This document shows, piece by piece, positions 9,744-17,590 of a DNA stretch of 64,000 nucleotides. The DNA comes from CAVXXD01 sp963765625 (GTDB lineage Bacteria; Actinomycetota; Geothermincolia; Geothermincolales; Geothermincolaceae): contig CAVXXD010000006.1 in assembly GCA_963765625.1 (NCBI GenBank), positions 411,137 through 475,136 on the forward strand. The letters run 5' to 3'. Position 1 is the first letter of the stretch. Each line of letters opens with the position of its first letter. The notes under the pieces were generated by a model. The model ran no database searches and was not told the DNA's origin. It was given only the letters and a program-made list of their open reading frames with translations. The position numbers and the translations under genes are program-made.

Positions 9744-9936
9744 CTCCCCCTTTTTTCTACGTACCGAACTGGGTTTCACTGAAGGTGATCGCATGACAGT
9801 CGAAAGCATTGCATCATCTACCAACTCCAACACCCTGCCACCGAGAAACGCTGTTGCCTTTCTTAGCGGTAAGATATTGGCTAGAAGGAGAGCAGATGCA
9901 AGATGTTCGTTTAGCCTAACAAGGAAGGGGGGTCGG

Positions 9937-11604
9937 GTGGAAACACCGGAGTGGTGGCGCGAGGCGGTCTTTTATCAGGTGTACGTGCGCAGCTTCCTCG
10001 ACTCGGATTCAGACGGGGTAGGAGACCTTCCCGGGCTCATCGGCAAGTTGGACTACCTGAAGTCCCTGGGGGTGGACGCCCTCTGGCTCACCCCCGTCCA
10101 TCCCTCGCCCGACCGCGACTTCGGTTATGACGTCAGCGACTACCTCTCCATCCACCCGGCCTATGGCGGCATGGGCGACTTCGAACGGCTGCTGGCTGAG
10201 GCGCATGCCCGCGGCATCCGGGTCATCCTGGATTTCGTCCTCAATCACACCTCCGAGGAGCACCCCTGGTTCATCGAGTCCCGTTCATCGCGGGACAACC
10301 CCTGGCGCGACTGGTATATCTGGCGGGACGGGAGACCGTCAGGCAGGCCTCCCAACCGTTGGATGAACCGGGTCTTCGGCAGCGCCTGGGAGTTTGACCC
10401 CCGCACCGGCCTGTATTATTACCACGCCTTCTTACGCTGCCAGCCCGACCTCGACTGGCGCAACCCCGAGGTGAGGGAAGCCATGTTCGAGACGGCCCGC
10501 TTCTGGCTAGACCGGGGGGTGGACGGCTTCCGCCTGGACCTGGTCAATCACCTGGTGGAGGACGACCGGCTGCGGGACAACCCGTGGCGCAATCCCCTGC
10601 GGGGATTCCGGGGTGTCCAGCAATTAGTCCCCTACGAGTGGCAGGAGCACCTCTGGGACCGGGACCGCCCCGAGACCCACCAGGTCCTAAGGGAACTGCG
10701 CCGGGTGACTGAGGAATACCCTGAGCGGGTGCTGGTGGGCGAGGCGGCCACCTTCGAACGCGAAGCCGCCGCGGCCTTCTACGGCCAGGGAGGTGACGAA
10801 CTCCAGCTGGTCTTCAACTTCGACTACTTCACATGCCCCTTCTCAGCGCAGGCGTGGCGGAGGGCGGTAGAGGGGTGGGAGCGGGCGCTGCCCGAGGGAG
10901 CCTGGCCTTGCCTGGCCCTCTCCAACCACGACCAGCCCCGGCACGCCGGCCGCTTCGGCGGCAGCTTCCTGGGCTACGGCGCCTCGCGCTTCGCGCCCTG
11001 GCGTGCGCGGGTGGCGGCGACCCTGCTGCTCACGCTGCGGGGCACGCCTTTCCTCTACTACGGCGAGGAGATCGGCATGCCCAACGCGCCGGTGTGGCCA
11101 TGGGAGGTGCGAGACCCGGCGGGGCGCATCGCCTGGCCGATCTACCAGGGGCGAGATATGTGCCGCACCCCCATGCGCTGGGACTCCACGCCCAGTGCTG
11201 GCTTCAGCAACGGGCGTCCCTGGCTCAGGCCGGGGCCGATGCCCGCGGAGGGCGGCGTGGCCGAGCAGGAGCGCGACCCCCACTCCCTGCTCAACTGCTA
11301 CCGTGAGCTCATCCGCCTGCGCCGGTCGCGGCCGGCGTTCCGCCTCGGTGAGCAGCATTTCGTTGAGCAGGTGCCACGGGGCTGCCTGGCCTGGCTGAGG
11401 GAGCACGAAGACGACGCGGTGCTGGTGGTCCTGAACTTCAAGCCCGGCGCCAGCAACCTCGGTGAGCTGCTGGATGATCCGCTTGTCGGGCGCTTCTCGC
11501 GGTGCCGGGTGCTTTTCAGCTCCTACGGACGGCCTCCCGAACCCGTCGACCTGCGATGCGCCAAGCTGCTGCCCCACGAGGCCCTGGTACTCGAGCCCGC
11601 CTGA
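9937..11604 (+). CDS. GH13 alpha-glucosidase / oligo-1,6-glucosidase-like enzyme
   Basis: Alpha-amylase family enzyme acting on alpha-glucosidic bonds. The start is GTG 9937 (VETPEWWREAVFYQVYVRSF) behind AAGGAAGGGGGG; the open frame upstream is not protein-like. The four GH13 regions are visible: DFVLNHTS, the nucleophile Asp in GFRLDLVNH, the acid/base Glu in VLVGEAA and the third acid in LSNHDQPR. The first barrel strand matches oligo-1,6-glucosidase and trehalose synthase subfamilies (SDSDGVGDLPGL). Length of 555 residues is usual. No signal peptide, so it probably handles imported or internal oligosaccharides. It has no carbohydrate transporter neighbour. Confidence 0.9.
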   Translation: METPEWWREAVFYQVYVRSFLDSDSDGVGDLPGLIGKLDYLKSLGVDALWLTPVHPSPDRDFGYDVSDYLSIHPAYGGMGDFERLLAEAHARGIRVILDFVLNHTSEEHPWFIESRSSRDNPWRDWYIWRDGRPSGRPPNRWMNRVFGSAWEFDPRTGLYYYHAFLRCQPDLDWRNPEVREAMFETARFWLDRGVDGFRLDLVNHLVEDDRLRDNPWRNPLRGFRGVQQLVPYEWQEHLWDRDRPETHQVLRELRRVTEEYPERVLVGEAATFEREAAAAFYGQGGDELQLVFNFDYFTCPFSAQAWRRAVEGWERALPEGAWPCLALSNHDQPRHAGRFGGSFLGYGASRFAPWRARVAATLLLTLRGTPFLYYGEEIGMPNAPVWPWEVRDPAGRIAWPIYQGRDMCRTPMRWDSTPSAGFSNGRPWLRPGPMPAEGGVAEQERDPHSLLNCYRELIRLRRSRPAFRLGEQHFVEQVPRGCLAWLREHEDDAVLVVLNFKPGASNLGELLDDPLVGRFSRCRVLFSSYGRPPEPVDLRCAKLLPHEALVLEPA

Positions 11605-11632
11605 TAGCCCGTCAAACCGGGGGGCTTTGACA

Positions 11633-11650
11633 CCCAACGGTTTTCAAGAC
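11633..11650 (-). repeat. 18-base tRNA-Ser anticodon-arm repeat, outermost scar of the island field
   Basis: The 18 bases cccaacggttttcaagac are identical to the anticodon-arm segment of the intact tRNA-Ser(TGA) at 15,998-16,085, in the same orientation. They lie just after the glucosidase gene and before the toxin-antitoxin pair. This fits the far attachment site left by an element that integrated at the tRNA. Confidence 0.5.
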
Positions 11651-11659
11651 ATCTGGACT

Positions 11660-12004
11660 CTACACGTCCTTGGAAATGAGTTCCGCAACGTTGTCTCTCA
11701 GGGACGGGATATCTTCCTGTACCGTTTGCCAGATTATCTCGAGATCAACTCCAAAATACTCATGAATGAGCTTATTCCGCATGCTCATCATCTTCTCCCA
11801 AGGAATCAAGGGGTTCTCTTCCTTGACGGAGTCCGGAATGGTTCTTGCAGATTCACCTATGACCTCGATGCTCCTGATAACCGCATTGACAGTCTTCTTA
11901 TCTTCAGCGAAGCTCTTATAACTCATGCCCTTGATGAAGCTTTGGATGTCATCGATTGATTCGAGGATATCTTGAAGATAGTCGAGATAGTCTCTGCGCC
12001 TCAT
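11660..12004 (-). CDS. hepT: HepT-family toxin (DUF86)
   Basis: A 114-residue all-helical protein with the HepT signature RX4HXY, here RNKLIHEYFG, preceded by the NAVIRSIEVIGESAR helix. In studied systems HepT is the toxic partner of a minimal nucleotidyltransferase, MntA, which inactivates it by AMPylating the Tyr of this motif. The start ATG 12004 overlaps the mntA stop (ATGA), so the two are co-translated. Full-length and apparently intact, unlike the HepT remnant at 5.3 kb. It sits between two tRNA-Ser attachment scars, consistent with carriage on a mobile element. Confidence 0.9.
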   Translation of the reverse strand: MRRRDYLDYLQDILESIDDIQSFIKGMSYKSFAEDKKTVNAVIRSIEVIGESARTIPDSVKEENPLIPWEKMMSMRNKLIHEYFGVDLEIIWQTVQEDIPSLRDNVAELISKDV

Positions 12005-12294
12005 ACTGGGACCATTTCCTGAAGGATGCTTTGGCCTATTCTCGGCTTCAATGCCTTCTTGGATACCAGGTCGACTTTCACGCCTAATGTGTTGGAGAGG
12101 TATTCCTCAAGCTCAATAAACTGGAAAAGTCCGATCGGTTTGCTGAACTCCACCAGGATATCGAGATCGCTTTCCTCGCCTTGTTCACCCTTTACGTATG
12201 AACCAAACAAGGCGATCTCTTTAACAGAGTAGTCCCCCTTTAAGACCCCTTTTTTCTCTTTAATGATTCCCTTAAGCTCTTCGATATTCTTCAT
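12001..12294 (-). CDS. mntA: MntA-family minimal nucleotidyltransferase antitoxin
   Basis: The protein contains the exact minimal nucleotidyltransferase motif GSX10DXD (GSYVKGEQGEESDLDILVEF). The two Asp residues bind the catalytic metal, and the enzyme AMPylates HepT. The start is ATG 12294 (MKNIEEL), chosen for the GGCGGA just upstream; an ATG five codons earlier lacks such a site. It is the first gene of the pair and overlaps hepT by 4 bases. Base composition is lower in GC than the flanking housekeeping genes, as expected for an acquired module. Confidence 0.9.
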   Translation of the reverse strand: MKNIEELKGIIKEKKGVLKGDYSVKEIALFGSYVKGEQGEESDLDILVEFSKPIGLFQFIELEEYLSNTLGVKVDLVSKKALKPRIGQSILQEMVPV

Positions 12295-12383
12295 CGTTCC
12301 GCCATCCAATCAGGCTAGTCTTTCTTGTTATTGATTATACAGCAACTCCATGAAGCGGGGCTTGCTTCGAAGTGCCTAAATAG

Positions 12384-12439
12384 TGGCGGAGGGGCCGGGA
12401 TTCGAACCCGGGGGACCTTGCGGCCCAACGATTTTCAAG
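12384..12439 (-). repeat. Partial tRNA-Ser 3' half (attachment-site scar A)
   Basis: This 56-base segment matches the 3' half of the intact tRNA-Ser(TGA), from the anticodon loop through the variable and T arms to CCA, with two mismatches. Similarity stops abruptly after ttttcaag in the anticodon loop. About 25 bases beyond the CCA end also resemble the intact locus. No 5' half is present, so it is not a working tRNA. Confidence 0.8.
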
Positions 12440-12899
12440 TGCTGGAACGTTTCGATTATGTAATTGCTGGTCAGACGGCAAATCGCTGACCTGCGGGTTT
12501 ATGGGGCCGACTCGCCTGGAGTCAGCTTGAGTTACCCTGAAGCTCCTCCTCTGGGTAGCAGTTTGGGTAGCAGTCAGGTCGCAGTTCTATCTATGGCTTT
12601 TCTTCCAGAAACGCTTGGAAATGACCTATATAGAGGTATACCCTTGAGCATTTTCGCCCGTTCTGAAGGTCTAAATACCCCCTGGGAAGAAATTTCTGAG
12701 GAAGCCTGAGTAGCATCTCCATGAATGGAATCATCTTCGAAGGTTATCCTGCTGGACGGTATAATGTTGACAGTGGGCATATGCAAAATGTTCGATATAG
12801 GGCTTTCTCTCTACGTGCATCGTATTGGGGGTGATCGATGAGCTAATCGGGCAAGAATCATTTGACCAAGAAAGTGATCCTATCCAGGAGGTGGAGGAA
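12440..12899. other. Island interior with decayed tyrosine-integrase C-terminus
   Basis: On the minus strand 12,573-12,532 reads LLPKLLPRGGASG then stop, a tail like those of many actinobacterial tyrosine integrases. It is preceded in frame by a TGA and by SGRKAIDRTAT. The gggtagcag bases of this tail occur twice here (12,553 and 12,565) and again at 13,545. No catalytic R-H-R-Y core remains. The rest of the stretch, up to a strong ribosome site (gaggtggagg) before 12,900, shows no recognisable gene. Confidence 0.4.
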
Positions 12900-13217
12900 A
12901 TGAGAATTTTAGTCACGCACATCTATCCCACAGCATTGCTTGGAGAGTATGTAACGGCAGCGCTCAAGAACTGGCAGGAAAACCCCTTTCCCAGCTTTGT
13001 GAAGATGATAGGCCCCTTCTTCACAGTTGGTGAAGAAGGGCATAAATGCTACACCATTCTCGAGATCGATAAGGGTAAAGAGGACGAAGCTTTCCAGATC
13101 ATCAATAAACGCATAATAAATTTCTACCCGATTCAAGGCTTCAGGCACAGAGAAGAGAGATTGGCGACCATGGAGGAAGGCGCTGCATTGTTAAATATTG
13201 AAGCACCCTCACGCTAG
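12900..13217 (+). CDS. Small hypothetical protein in the island
   Basis: The start is ATG 12900 (MRILVTHIYPTALLGEYV), directly behind GGAGGTGGAGG; an upstream in-frame start lacks a site. The 105-residue product alternates strands and helices (FPSFVKMIGPFFTVGEEGHKC, then YTILEIDKGKEDEAFQIINK). This is reminiscent of small ferredoxin-like-fold proteins such as DUF3303, but I do not assign it. Low GC compared with the rest of the window. It lies with the next small membrane gene between tRNA-Ser scars A and B. Confidence 0.6.
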   Translation: MRILVTHIYPTALLGEYVTAALKNWQENPFPSFVKMIGPFFTVGEEGHKCYTILEIDKGKEDEAFQIINKRIINFYPIQGFRHREERLATMEEGAALLNIEAPSR

Positions 13218-13234
13218 ACTCCAGAGGAACCTAT

Positions 13235-13510
13235 ATGCATGAGAGCCAGTGGCCCTTACTGGTCGGGTCAATTTATTCTTTTATTTTGAGCATAGTGTTC
13301 TGGGTAGTCCTCCGCCCAAAGGTAGGAACATGGAAACCAAAGCCTGATGGGTATGCTCACAAATTATTTAAACCGTTCGAAATGACAGGCAAGCAATACG
13401 ATGAGGGGTACTTAAAATTTGCCAAATCTCATATTTCCTTTATGGGCATCTTCTTTTTCATCATGAGCATTGTTATGATGGTTGGTTTTGTAGCCATGTT
13501 CTTTAAGTAA
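13235..13510 (+). CDS. Small two-helix membrane protein
   Basis: A 91-residue protein with one membrane helix near residues 8-26 (LLVGSIYSFILSIVFWVVL) and a second near 68-90 (ISFMGIFFFIMSIVMMVGF). Between them is a charged loop (KPDGYAHKLFKPFEMTGKQYDEGYLKF). It starts 17 bases after the preceding hypothetical gene, so the two are probably one transcript. AT-rich relative to the chromosome. Function unknown. Confidence 0.6.
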   Translation: MHESQWPLLVGSIYSFILSIVFWVVLRPKVGTWKPKPDGYAHKLFKPFEMTGKQYDEGYLKFAKSHISFMGIFFFIMSIVMMVGFVAMFFK

Positions 13511-13528
13511 GCCTAATTCGCCTTGAAC

Positions 13529-13570
13529 ATCCTCCCGTGGGTAGCAGTCTGGTTAGCGGTCGTGATTTCG
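13529..13570 (-). pseudogene. Second integrase-tail-like scar
   Basis: The minus-strand bases here (CTGCTACCCACGGGAGGATG and flanks) resemble the integrase C-terminal tail at 12,532-12,573. No longer open frame remains. It sits 25 bases from tRNA-Ser scar B, as expected for the end of an integrated element. Confidence 0.35.
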
Positions 13571-13594
13571 ATCTTTTGCTTGCATGGGTGAAAG

Positions 13595-13650
13595 TGGCGG
13601 AGGGGCCGGGATTCGAACCCGGGGGACCTTACGGCCCAACGGTTTTCAAG
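13595..13650 (-). repeat. Partial tRNA-Ser 3' half (attachment-site scar B)
   Basis: The same 56-base 3' half of tRNA-Ser(TGA) as scar A, with a single mismatch to the intact gene at 15,998-16,053. Similarity again ends at ttttcaag in the anticodon loop. It lies at the boundary between the two small AT-rich genes and the FetAB operon. Confidence 0.8.
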
Positions 13651-13793
13651 TGCGGCAAAAGTTCATTCCTGAATAGAATATCGCTAATAAAAGCGGGGCT
13701 GCATAGAAGAGAGGCGCCTATTATCTCAACATAACGGCTTTCATATATTGAAGAAACTCTAATCTTCGTTGGCCCTCTTCATTATCCTCATAT

Positions 13794-14627
13794 TCATCTC
13801 CCGGAAATATGACTCCGGCCACGCTTCGACTTTCCCTTATCTGGACGAAACACGTCTCGGCGCAATATGCCGTAGGCGTCGAAGCTGGAGCGTACGGTGA
13901 AGAGCACAGTGAGGGAAACGCTCAGGGTCACCGAAACGAAGATCACCACCATGATGGCCAGCTGATACTTGATGGCGGTAATCGGGCTGGAGCCGCCGAG
14001 TATCTGGCCGGTCATCATGCCGGGCAGGAAAACCAGGCCGATGGTGGCCATATTGGCGATGGTCGGGCGCAGGGCAGTTGTGAGCGACTGGCGGAAGTAG
14101 GGTACCAGGGCTTCGAAGCGGCTTGCCCCGAGGGCCAGGTCGTAACGGTAGCGGTTATCGTCGCGCCGGATGCTCTGGTAGAACTGGCTGATGCCGACAA
14201 TGTTTCCGCCCAGGCAGTTGCCCAGCAGCATTCCTCCGACAGCGATGAGGTACCTGGCGTCAAGGATGTCGTCCAGGCGGACCACCACGGCGTTGAAGTA
14301 GAGCAGGACCGCCAGGGTGGAGAGGACGAAGGATGCCATCGTCGGCAGGACGAAACGGCGGCGACTGAGCTTGCTGGATCCGATGACCGAGAAGGCGGCG
14401 AAGATGATCATGACCAGCACCCAGGCCAGGTTTATCCAGCCATTGTTCAGATTGAAAAGGTACTCCAGGAAGATTCCGACCAGTACCAGCTGCACTGTCA
14501 TGCGCAGCAGTGAGACAACCGTGTCCCTGGCGATCCTGACCTTGAGGGCGAGAAAGACGGCAAGGGGGATCACCATCAGCAGCAGGCACAGCGCCAGCGA
14601 AAGGTAGGAGATGTCCTGCGCTCCCAT
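13794..14627 (-). CDS. fetB: FetB/YbbM-type (UPF0014) ABC transporter permease
   Basis: A permease of about 277 residues with six or seven predicted membrane helices. It carries the family hallmark segments RMTVQLVLVGIFLEYLF, GMLLGNCLGGNIVG, and the coupling region LALGASRFEALVPYFRQSL followed by GLVFLPGMMTGQILGG. E. coli FetB acts with FetA in iron export; that the substrate is the same here is inference. The start ATG 14627 overlaps the fetA stop by one base (TGATG), indicating coupling. It is the last gene of a PadR-FetA-FetB operon. Confidence 0.9.
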   Translation of the reverse strand: MGAQDISYLSLALCLLLMVIPLAVFLALKVRIARDTVVSLLRMTVQLVLVGIFLEYLFNLNNGWINLAWVLVMIIFAAFSVIGSSKLSRRRFVLPTMASFVLSTLAVLLYFNAVVVRLDDILDARYLIAVGGMLLGNCLGGNIVGISQFYQSIRRDDNRYRYDLALGASRFEALVPYFRQSLTTALRPTIANMATIGLVFLPGMMTGQILGGSSPITAIKYQLAIMVVIFVSVTLSVSLTVLFTVRSSFDAYGILRRDVFRPDKGKSKRGRSHISGR

Positions 14628-15262
14628 CACTCCACCCCCATCTCAATCACACTCATCCTCCCACCCTCCAGCCAGGTGTGGTCATGGGAGACGGAGAGCA
14701 CAGTCCATTCATCCCGCCCGGTGAAGTGTTCGACCACCCTGCGCTTCATCGGCGCGTCCAGTGCCGAAGTGGTCTCGTCCAGCAGGAAGATGTCGCGGTG
14801 CAGCAGCAAAGCCAGGGCCAAGGCCACCCGCTGGCGCTCCCCTCCTGAAAGGTCGGTAATCTCCTTTCGTAAGATCTCCGGTTCGAGATCGAAGAGCGCT
14901 AGCGCAGCGTCCAGGTCCTGCCGCGACGGCTGCAGCGGAAGATTGACCTTGTAGCGCATGGTCCGCTCGACCAGGTCCTCCACCCGCCCCGCCGCAATGT
15001 CTAAATCCTGGCTAACGTAGGCCGCCCTGCGGCGTACCTCCCAGGCTGCCGAGGGGTCGAGAGGGCGGCCCTCGAAGAAGACACCGCCGGAGTCCGGCAC
15101 CGCGAAACCAAGTAGCATCCGCAGCAAGGTGGACTTGCCGATGCCTGATTTGCCGTAGATGAGCACCTTCTCCCCTCGTTTCACCTCCAAGTTGAAATCA
15201 CGCAGGACCTCGACCCCGTCGTATTCAACATTGACATCTCGAAAGGAGAACAGCACGCTCAC
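14627..15262 (-). CDS. fetA: FetA/YbbL-type ABC transporter ATP-binding protein
   Basis: A single ATPase domain of 211 residues: Walker A GKSGIGKST, Q-loop YVSQD, signature LSGGERQR, Walker B DIFLLDETTSALD and switch His in VSHDH. Size and sequence fit the FetA/YbbL group that pairs with UPF0014 permeases. The start is GTG 15262, overlapping the PadR stop in a GTGA junction. With FetB it would form a small exporter, in E. coli linked to iron and oxidative stress. Expression is presumably set by the PadR gene in front. Confidence 0.9.
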   Translation of the reverse strand: MSVLFSFRDVNVEYDGVEVLRDFNLEVKRGEKVLIYGKSGIGKSTLLRMLLGFAVPDSGGVFFEGRPLDPSAAWEVRRRAAYVSQDLDIAAGRVEDLVERTMRYKVNLPLQPSRQDLDAALALFDLEPEILRKEITDLSGGERQRVALALALLLHRDIFLLDETTSALDAPMKRRVVEHFTGRDEWTVLSVSHDHTWLEGGRMSVIEMGVE

Positions 15263-15573
15263 CTCTCGCCTCCCCTGTCCAGCAGCACTTCGTCCACCAG
15301 TTCCTGGATCTTCCGGCGCGCCTCCTTCAAGGCTCTGCCGCCCTTGACCGTAGCTCGGTAGTAACGGCGTACCTTGCCGTTTACCACCCGCTTCTCGGAC
15401 CGCAGATAACCGCCATCCTCCAATGAATGGAGCATGGGATAAAGCGTGCCAGGGCTTAGGCGATAGCCGTGCCGCGATAGTTCATCTATGATCCATGCCC
15501 CGTAGACCGGCTCCTCCTCCGCATGATGGAGAATGTGGATCCGGATGAACCCCAGGAAAAAGTATCTCTGCAT
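15259..15573 (-). CDS. PadR-family transcriptional regulator
   Basis: A 104-residue winged-helix protein with the PadR pattern: GFIRIHILHHAEEEPVYGAWIIDEL, then RLSPGTLYPMLHSLEDGGYL and KVRRYYRATVKGGRAL. The short C-terminal helix mediates dimerisation in this family. The start is ATG 15573 with AGGAGC upstream. It is the first gene of the operon with fetA and fetB and most likely represses its own promoter, where a perfect palindrome is present at 15,589-15,605. Its ligand is unknown. Confidence 0.9.
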   Translation of the reverse strand: MQRYFFLGFIRIHILHHAEEEPVYGAWIIDELSRHGYRLSPGTLYPMLHSLEDGGYLRSEKRVVNGKVRRYYRATVKGGRALKEARRKIQELVDEVLLDRGGER

Positions 15574-15588
15574 ATCGCCTTGCTCCTA

Positions 15589-15605
15589 ATATCGTATTAC
15601 GATAT
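15589..15605. promoter_or_regulatory. Perfect 17-base palindrome, probable PadR operator
   Basis: The sequence atatcgta-t-tacgatat is a perfect inverted repeat 16 bases upstream of the PadR start. Half-site-like copies lie on both sides (catatcg at 15,571 and ttcgatat at 15,611). The location fits autoregulation of the PadR-FetA-FetB operon. Confidence 0.6.
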
Positions 15606-15654
15606 CTTGCTTCGATATATTAAATCTAAAAAGGGGAAACGTCTATGTCAATCC

Positions 15655-15815
15655 CCGAATTCGTTGCTCGAGTATCTGATGAGAAACCAGGGGCAGGTCC
15701 TGACCAGAACCCAGATCATGGAGCATGTCTGGAACTATGACTATTATGCGGGCTCAAACGTGGTCGATGTATACATCCGTTACTTAAGAAAAAAGATCGA
15801 CGAGGGCCGCAGAAG
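15655..15815 (+). pseudogene. Fragment of an OmpR-type response regulator DNA-binding domain
   Basis: The frame reads LLEYLMRNQGQVLTRTQIME and then HVWNYDYYAGSNVVDVYIRY with LRKKIDEG. This is the recognition helix and wing of an OmpR/PhoB winged-helix domain. The receiver domain is absent upstream and the end is replaced by unrelated sequence. It is a remnant, probably carried or cut by the element that ends at the nearby tRNA-Ser. Confidence 0.75.
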
Positions 15816-15997
15816 AGGACCTTCGACGCCGGAGGGCCGCCAGGTCAGATCGGCGGACCCAGATAACCACACTCAACCCTTTTACCCTAAGGCTCTACGC
15901 CTAAACCCTTACAATATCCTCGCTTAACACGTCTAAAATTTAACACATTCTCTAGCACAGTCCGGATATCTTGCTTTTGCTTGAAGCGCTGAAATAG

Positions 15998-16085
15998 TGG
16001 CGGAGGGGCCGGGATTCGAACCCGGGGGACCTTTCGGCCCAACGGTTTTCAAGACCGCCGCATTCGTCCACTCTGCCACCCCTCC
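15998..16085 (-). tRNA. tRNA-Ser(TGA)
   Basis: A complete 88-base serine tRNA. The acceptor stem is GGAGGGG/CCCCTCC with encoded CCA, the anticodon loop is CTTGAAA with anticodon TGA, the variable arm is long, and the T arm holds GGTTCGAATCC. It is the intact copy of a locus used repeatedly as an integration site: three partial same-orientation copies lie on its 3' side. Confidence 0.97.
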
Positions 16086-16198
16086 GTGGTCTATGTAAGT
16101 ATAGCGCAACCGCGCGCGAAATAGCGTAGCCTCAACGCCTGTATTAAAATTACGTTATGGTCGTCAAACGATAATGCGAACCGATCCGGGGGGTAAGC

Positions 16199-17590
16199 AT
16201 GAAGAAGACGATGCCGCGCTCCGCCCTGTGCCTCAACTTGTGTCTAGCCGCGCTCCTCGCCCTGTGTCTCGCAGCCGCCGGGTGTGGCGATAAATCGGCA
16301 ACCGTCACTGAAGAAACCCCCGCTCCCGGCTTCGCGGAAAGGGCGCAAGCGCTGGTGGAGTCCGTCGCCGCGGGCGACTACGTCATCCCGCCGAAGGATC
16401 TCGACGCTGCTATGCGCCAGGCCGCGACGCCGGAAGCGATGCAGCAGGCCTGGGAGTCCCTACTGGGGAGTATGGGCGCTTTCAAGTCCGTCGTCTCCAC
16501 CCGCCTTTCCGGGACGTCGGGCAGCGAGGTGGCCTTCGTCACCTGCTCGTTTGAGAACGGTGAGATAGACGTCAAGGTGGTGTTCGGCGGGGGCGGCAGG
16601 ATCTCCGGGTTCTTCTTCGTCCCGGTCAACAGCGAGGCTGAATACCAGCCCCCTGCCTATGTCGACACCTCCAGTTTTACCGAGAAGGAAGTCACCGTTG
16701 GGGAGAGCGGGGAGTGGCCCCTGCCGGGGACGCTCACCCTCCCCAACGGCGAAGGTCCTTTCCCGGCCCTGGTGCTGGTGCACGGCTCTGGAGGCAACAA
16801 CCGTGACGAGGGCTACGGCGCCATCGCCCCCTTCAAGGACCTGGCCTGGGGGCTGGCATCGCGCGGCATCGCCGTCCTGCGCTACGACAAGCGGACCATG
16901 GTCTACCAGGACCGGATGGCGATACTCAACGGGAACATCACCGTCAACGAAGAGGTGGTGGAGGACGTCCTGCTGGCCGTGGAGCTGATGCACGGCATGG
17001 AGGGCATCGACCCCGACAGGATATTCGTACTGGGGCACAGCCTGGGCGGCATGCTCATCCCGCGCATAGCCACCGCCTCGCCCGAAGCCCACGGTTTCGT
17101 CATCCTGGCGGGAGCCGCCCGCCCCATAGAGGACCTCATCATGGAGCAGACGGAGTACCTCGACTCCCTGGACGGCGTCATCACCCCGGAGGAGCAGGCC
17201 CAGCTGGACCAGCTGCGGGTGCTGGTGGAATGGATGAAAGGGCCGGAGCTCAAATCGAATACCCCTGCGTACCAGTTGATGATGGGCTTCAGTGGCCGCT
17301 ACTGGCTGGACCTGCACGGCTACCAGCCAGCGGATGAAGCGAAAAGCATCGCCCGTCCCGTCCTGGTGCTGCAGGGTGAACGCGACTACCAGGTGACCAT
17401 GGCCGATTTCAGCCTCTGGCAGCAAGCCCTGTCCGGCATGCCCAACGTCACCTTCATCACTTATCCCGACCTCAACCACCTCTTCATGACCGGTACCGGC
17501 AAGAGCACGCCACAGGAGTACTCCCAGCCCGGCCACGTCTCGCAGGATGTGGTGGAGGACATCGCCGCCTTCATTACTCAGGCGTCGTAG
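16199..17590 (+). CDS. Lipoprotein alpha/beta hydrolase with N-terminal DUF3887-like domain
   Basis: The start is ATG 16199. A lipoprotein signal (MKKTMPRSALC through LAAAGC) predicts a membrane-anchored outer-face protein. Residues about 45-150 resemble the DUF3887 domain that often precedes such hydrolases. The hydrolase follows with LVHGSGGNNRDEG (oxyanion region), the nucleophile Ser in VLGHSLGGML, an acid in LQGERDYQV and the catalytic His in YPDLNHLFM. Length 463 residues. The substrate is unknown; relatives are esterases or peptidases of the dienelactone-hydrolase type. It converges on the PLP-decarboxylase gene with 13 bases of overlap. Confidence 0.88.
   Translation: MKKTMPRSALCLNLCLAALLALCLAAAGCGDKSATVTEETPAPGFAERAQALVESVAAGDYVIPPKDLDAAMRQAATPEAMQQAWESLLGSMGAFKSVVSTRLSGTSGSEVAFVTCSFENGEIDVKVVFGGGGRISGFFFVPVNSEAEYQPPAYVDTSSFTEKEVTVGESGEWPLPGTLTLPNGEGPFPALVLVHGSGGNNRDEGYGAIAPFKDLAWGLASRGIAVLRYDKRTMVYQDRMAILNGNITVNEEVVEDVLLAVELMHGMEGIDPDRIFVLGHSLGGMLIPRIATASPEAHGFVILAGAARPIEDLIMEQTEYLDSLDGVITPEEQAQLDQLRVLVEWMKGPELKSNTPAYQLMMGFSGRYWLDLHGYQPADEAKSIARPVLVLQGERDYQVTMADFSLWQQALSGMPNVTFITYPDLNHLFMTGTGKSTPQEYSQPGHVSQDVVEDIAAFITQAS

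Noticed and set aside
12384..13650. The two partial tRNA-Ser copies as functional tRNA genes
   Set aside because: Neither has a 5' half, D arm or acceptor 5' strand; similarity stops in the anticodon loop.
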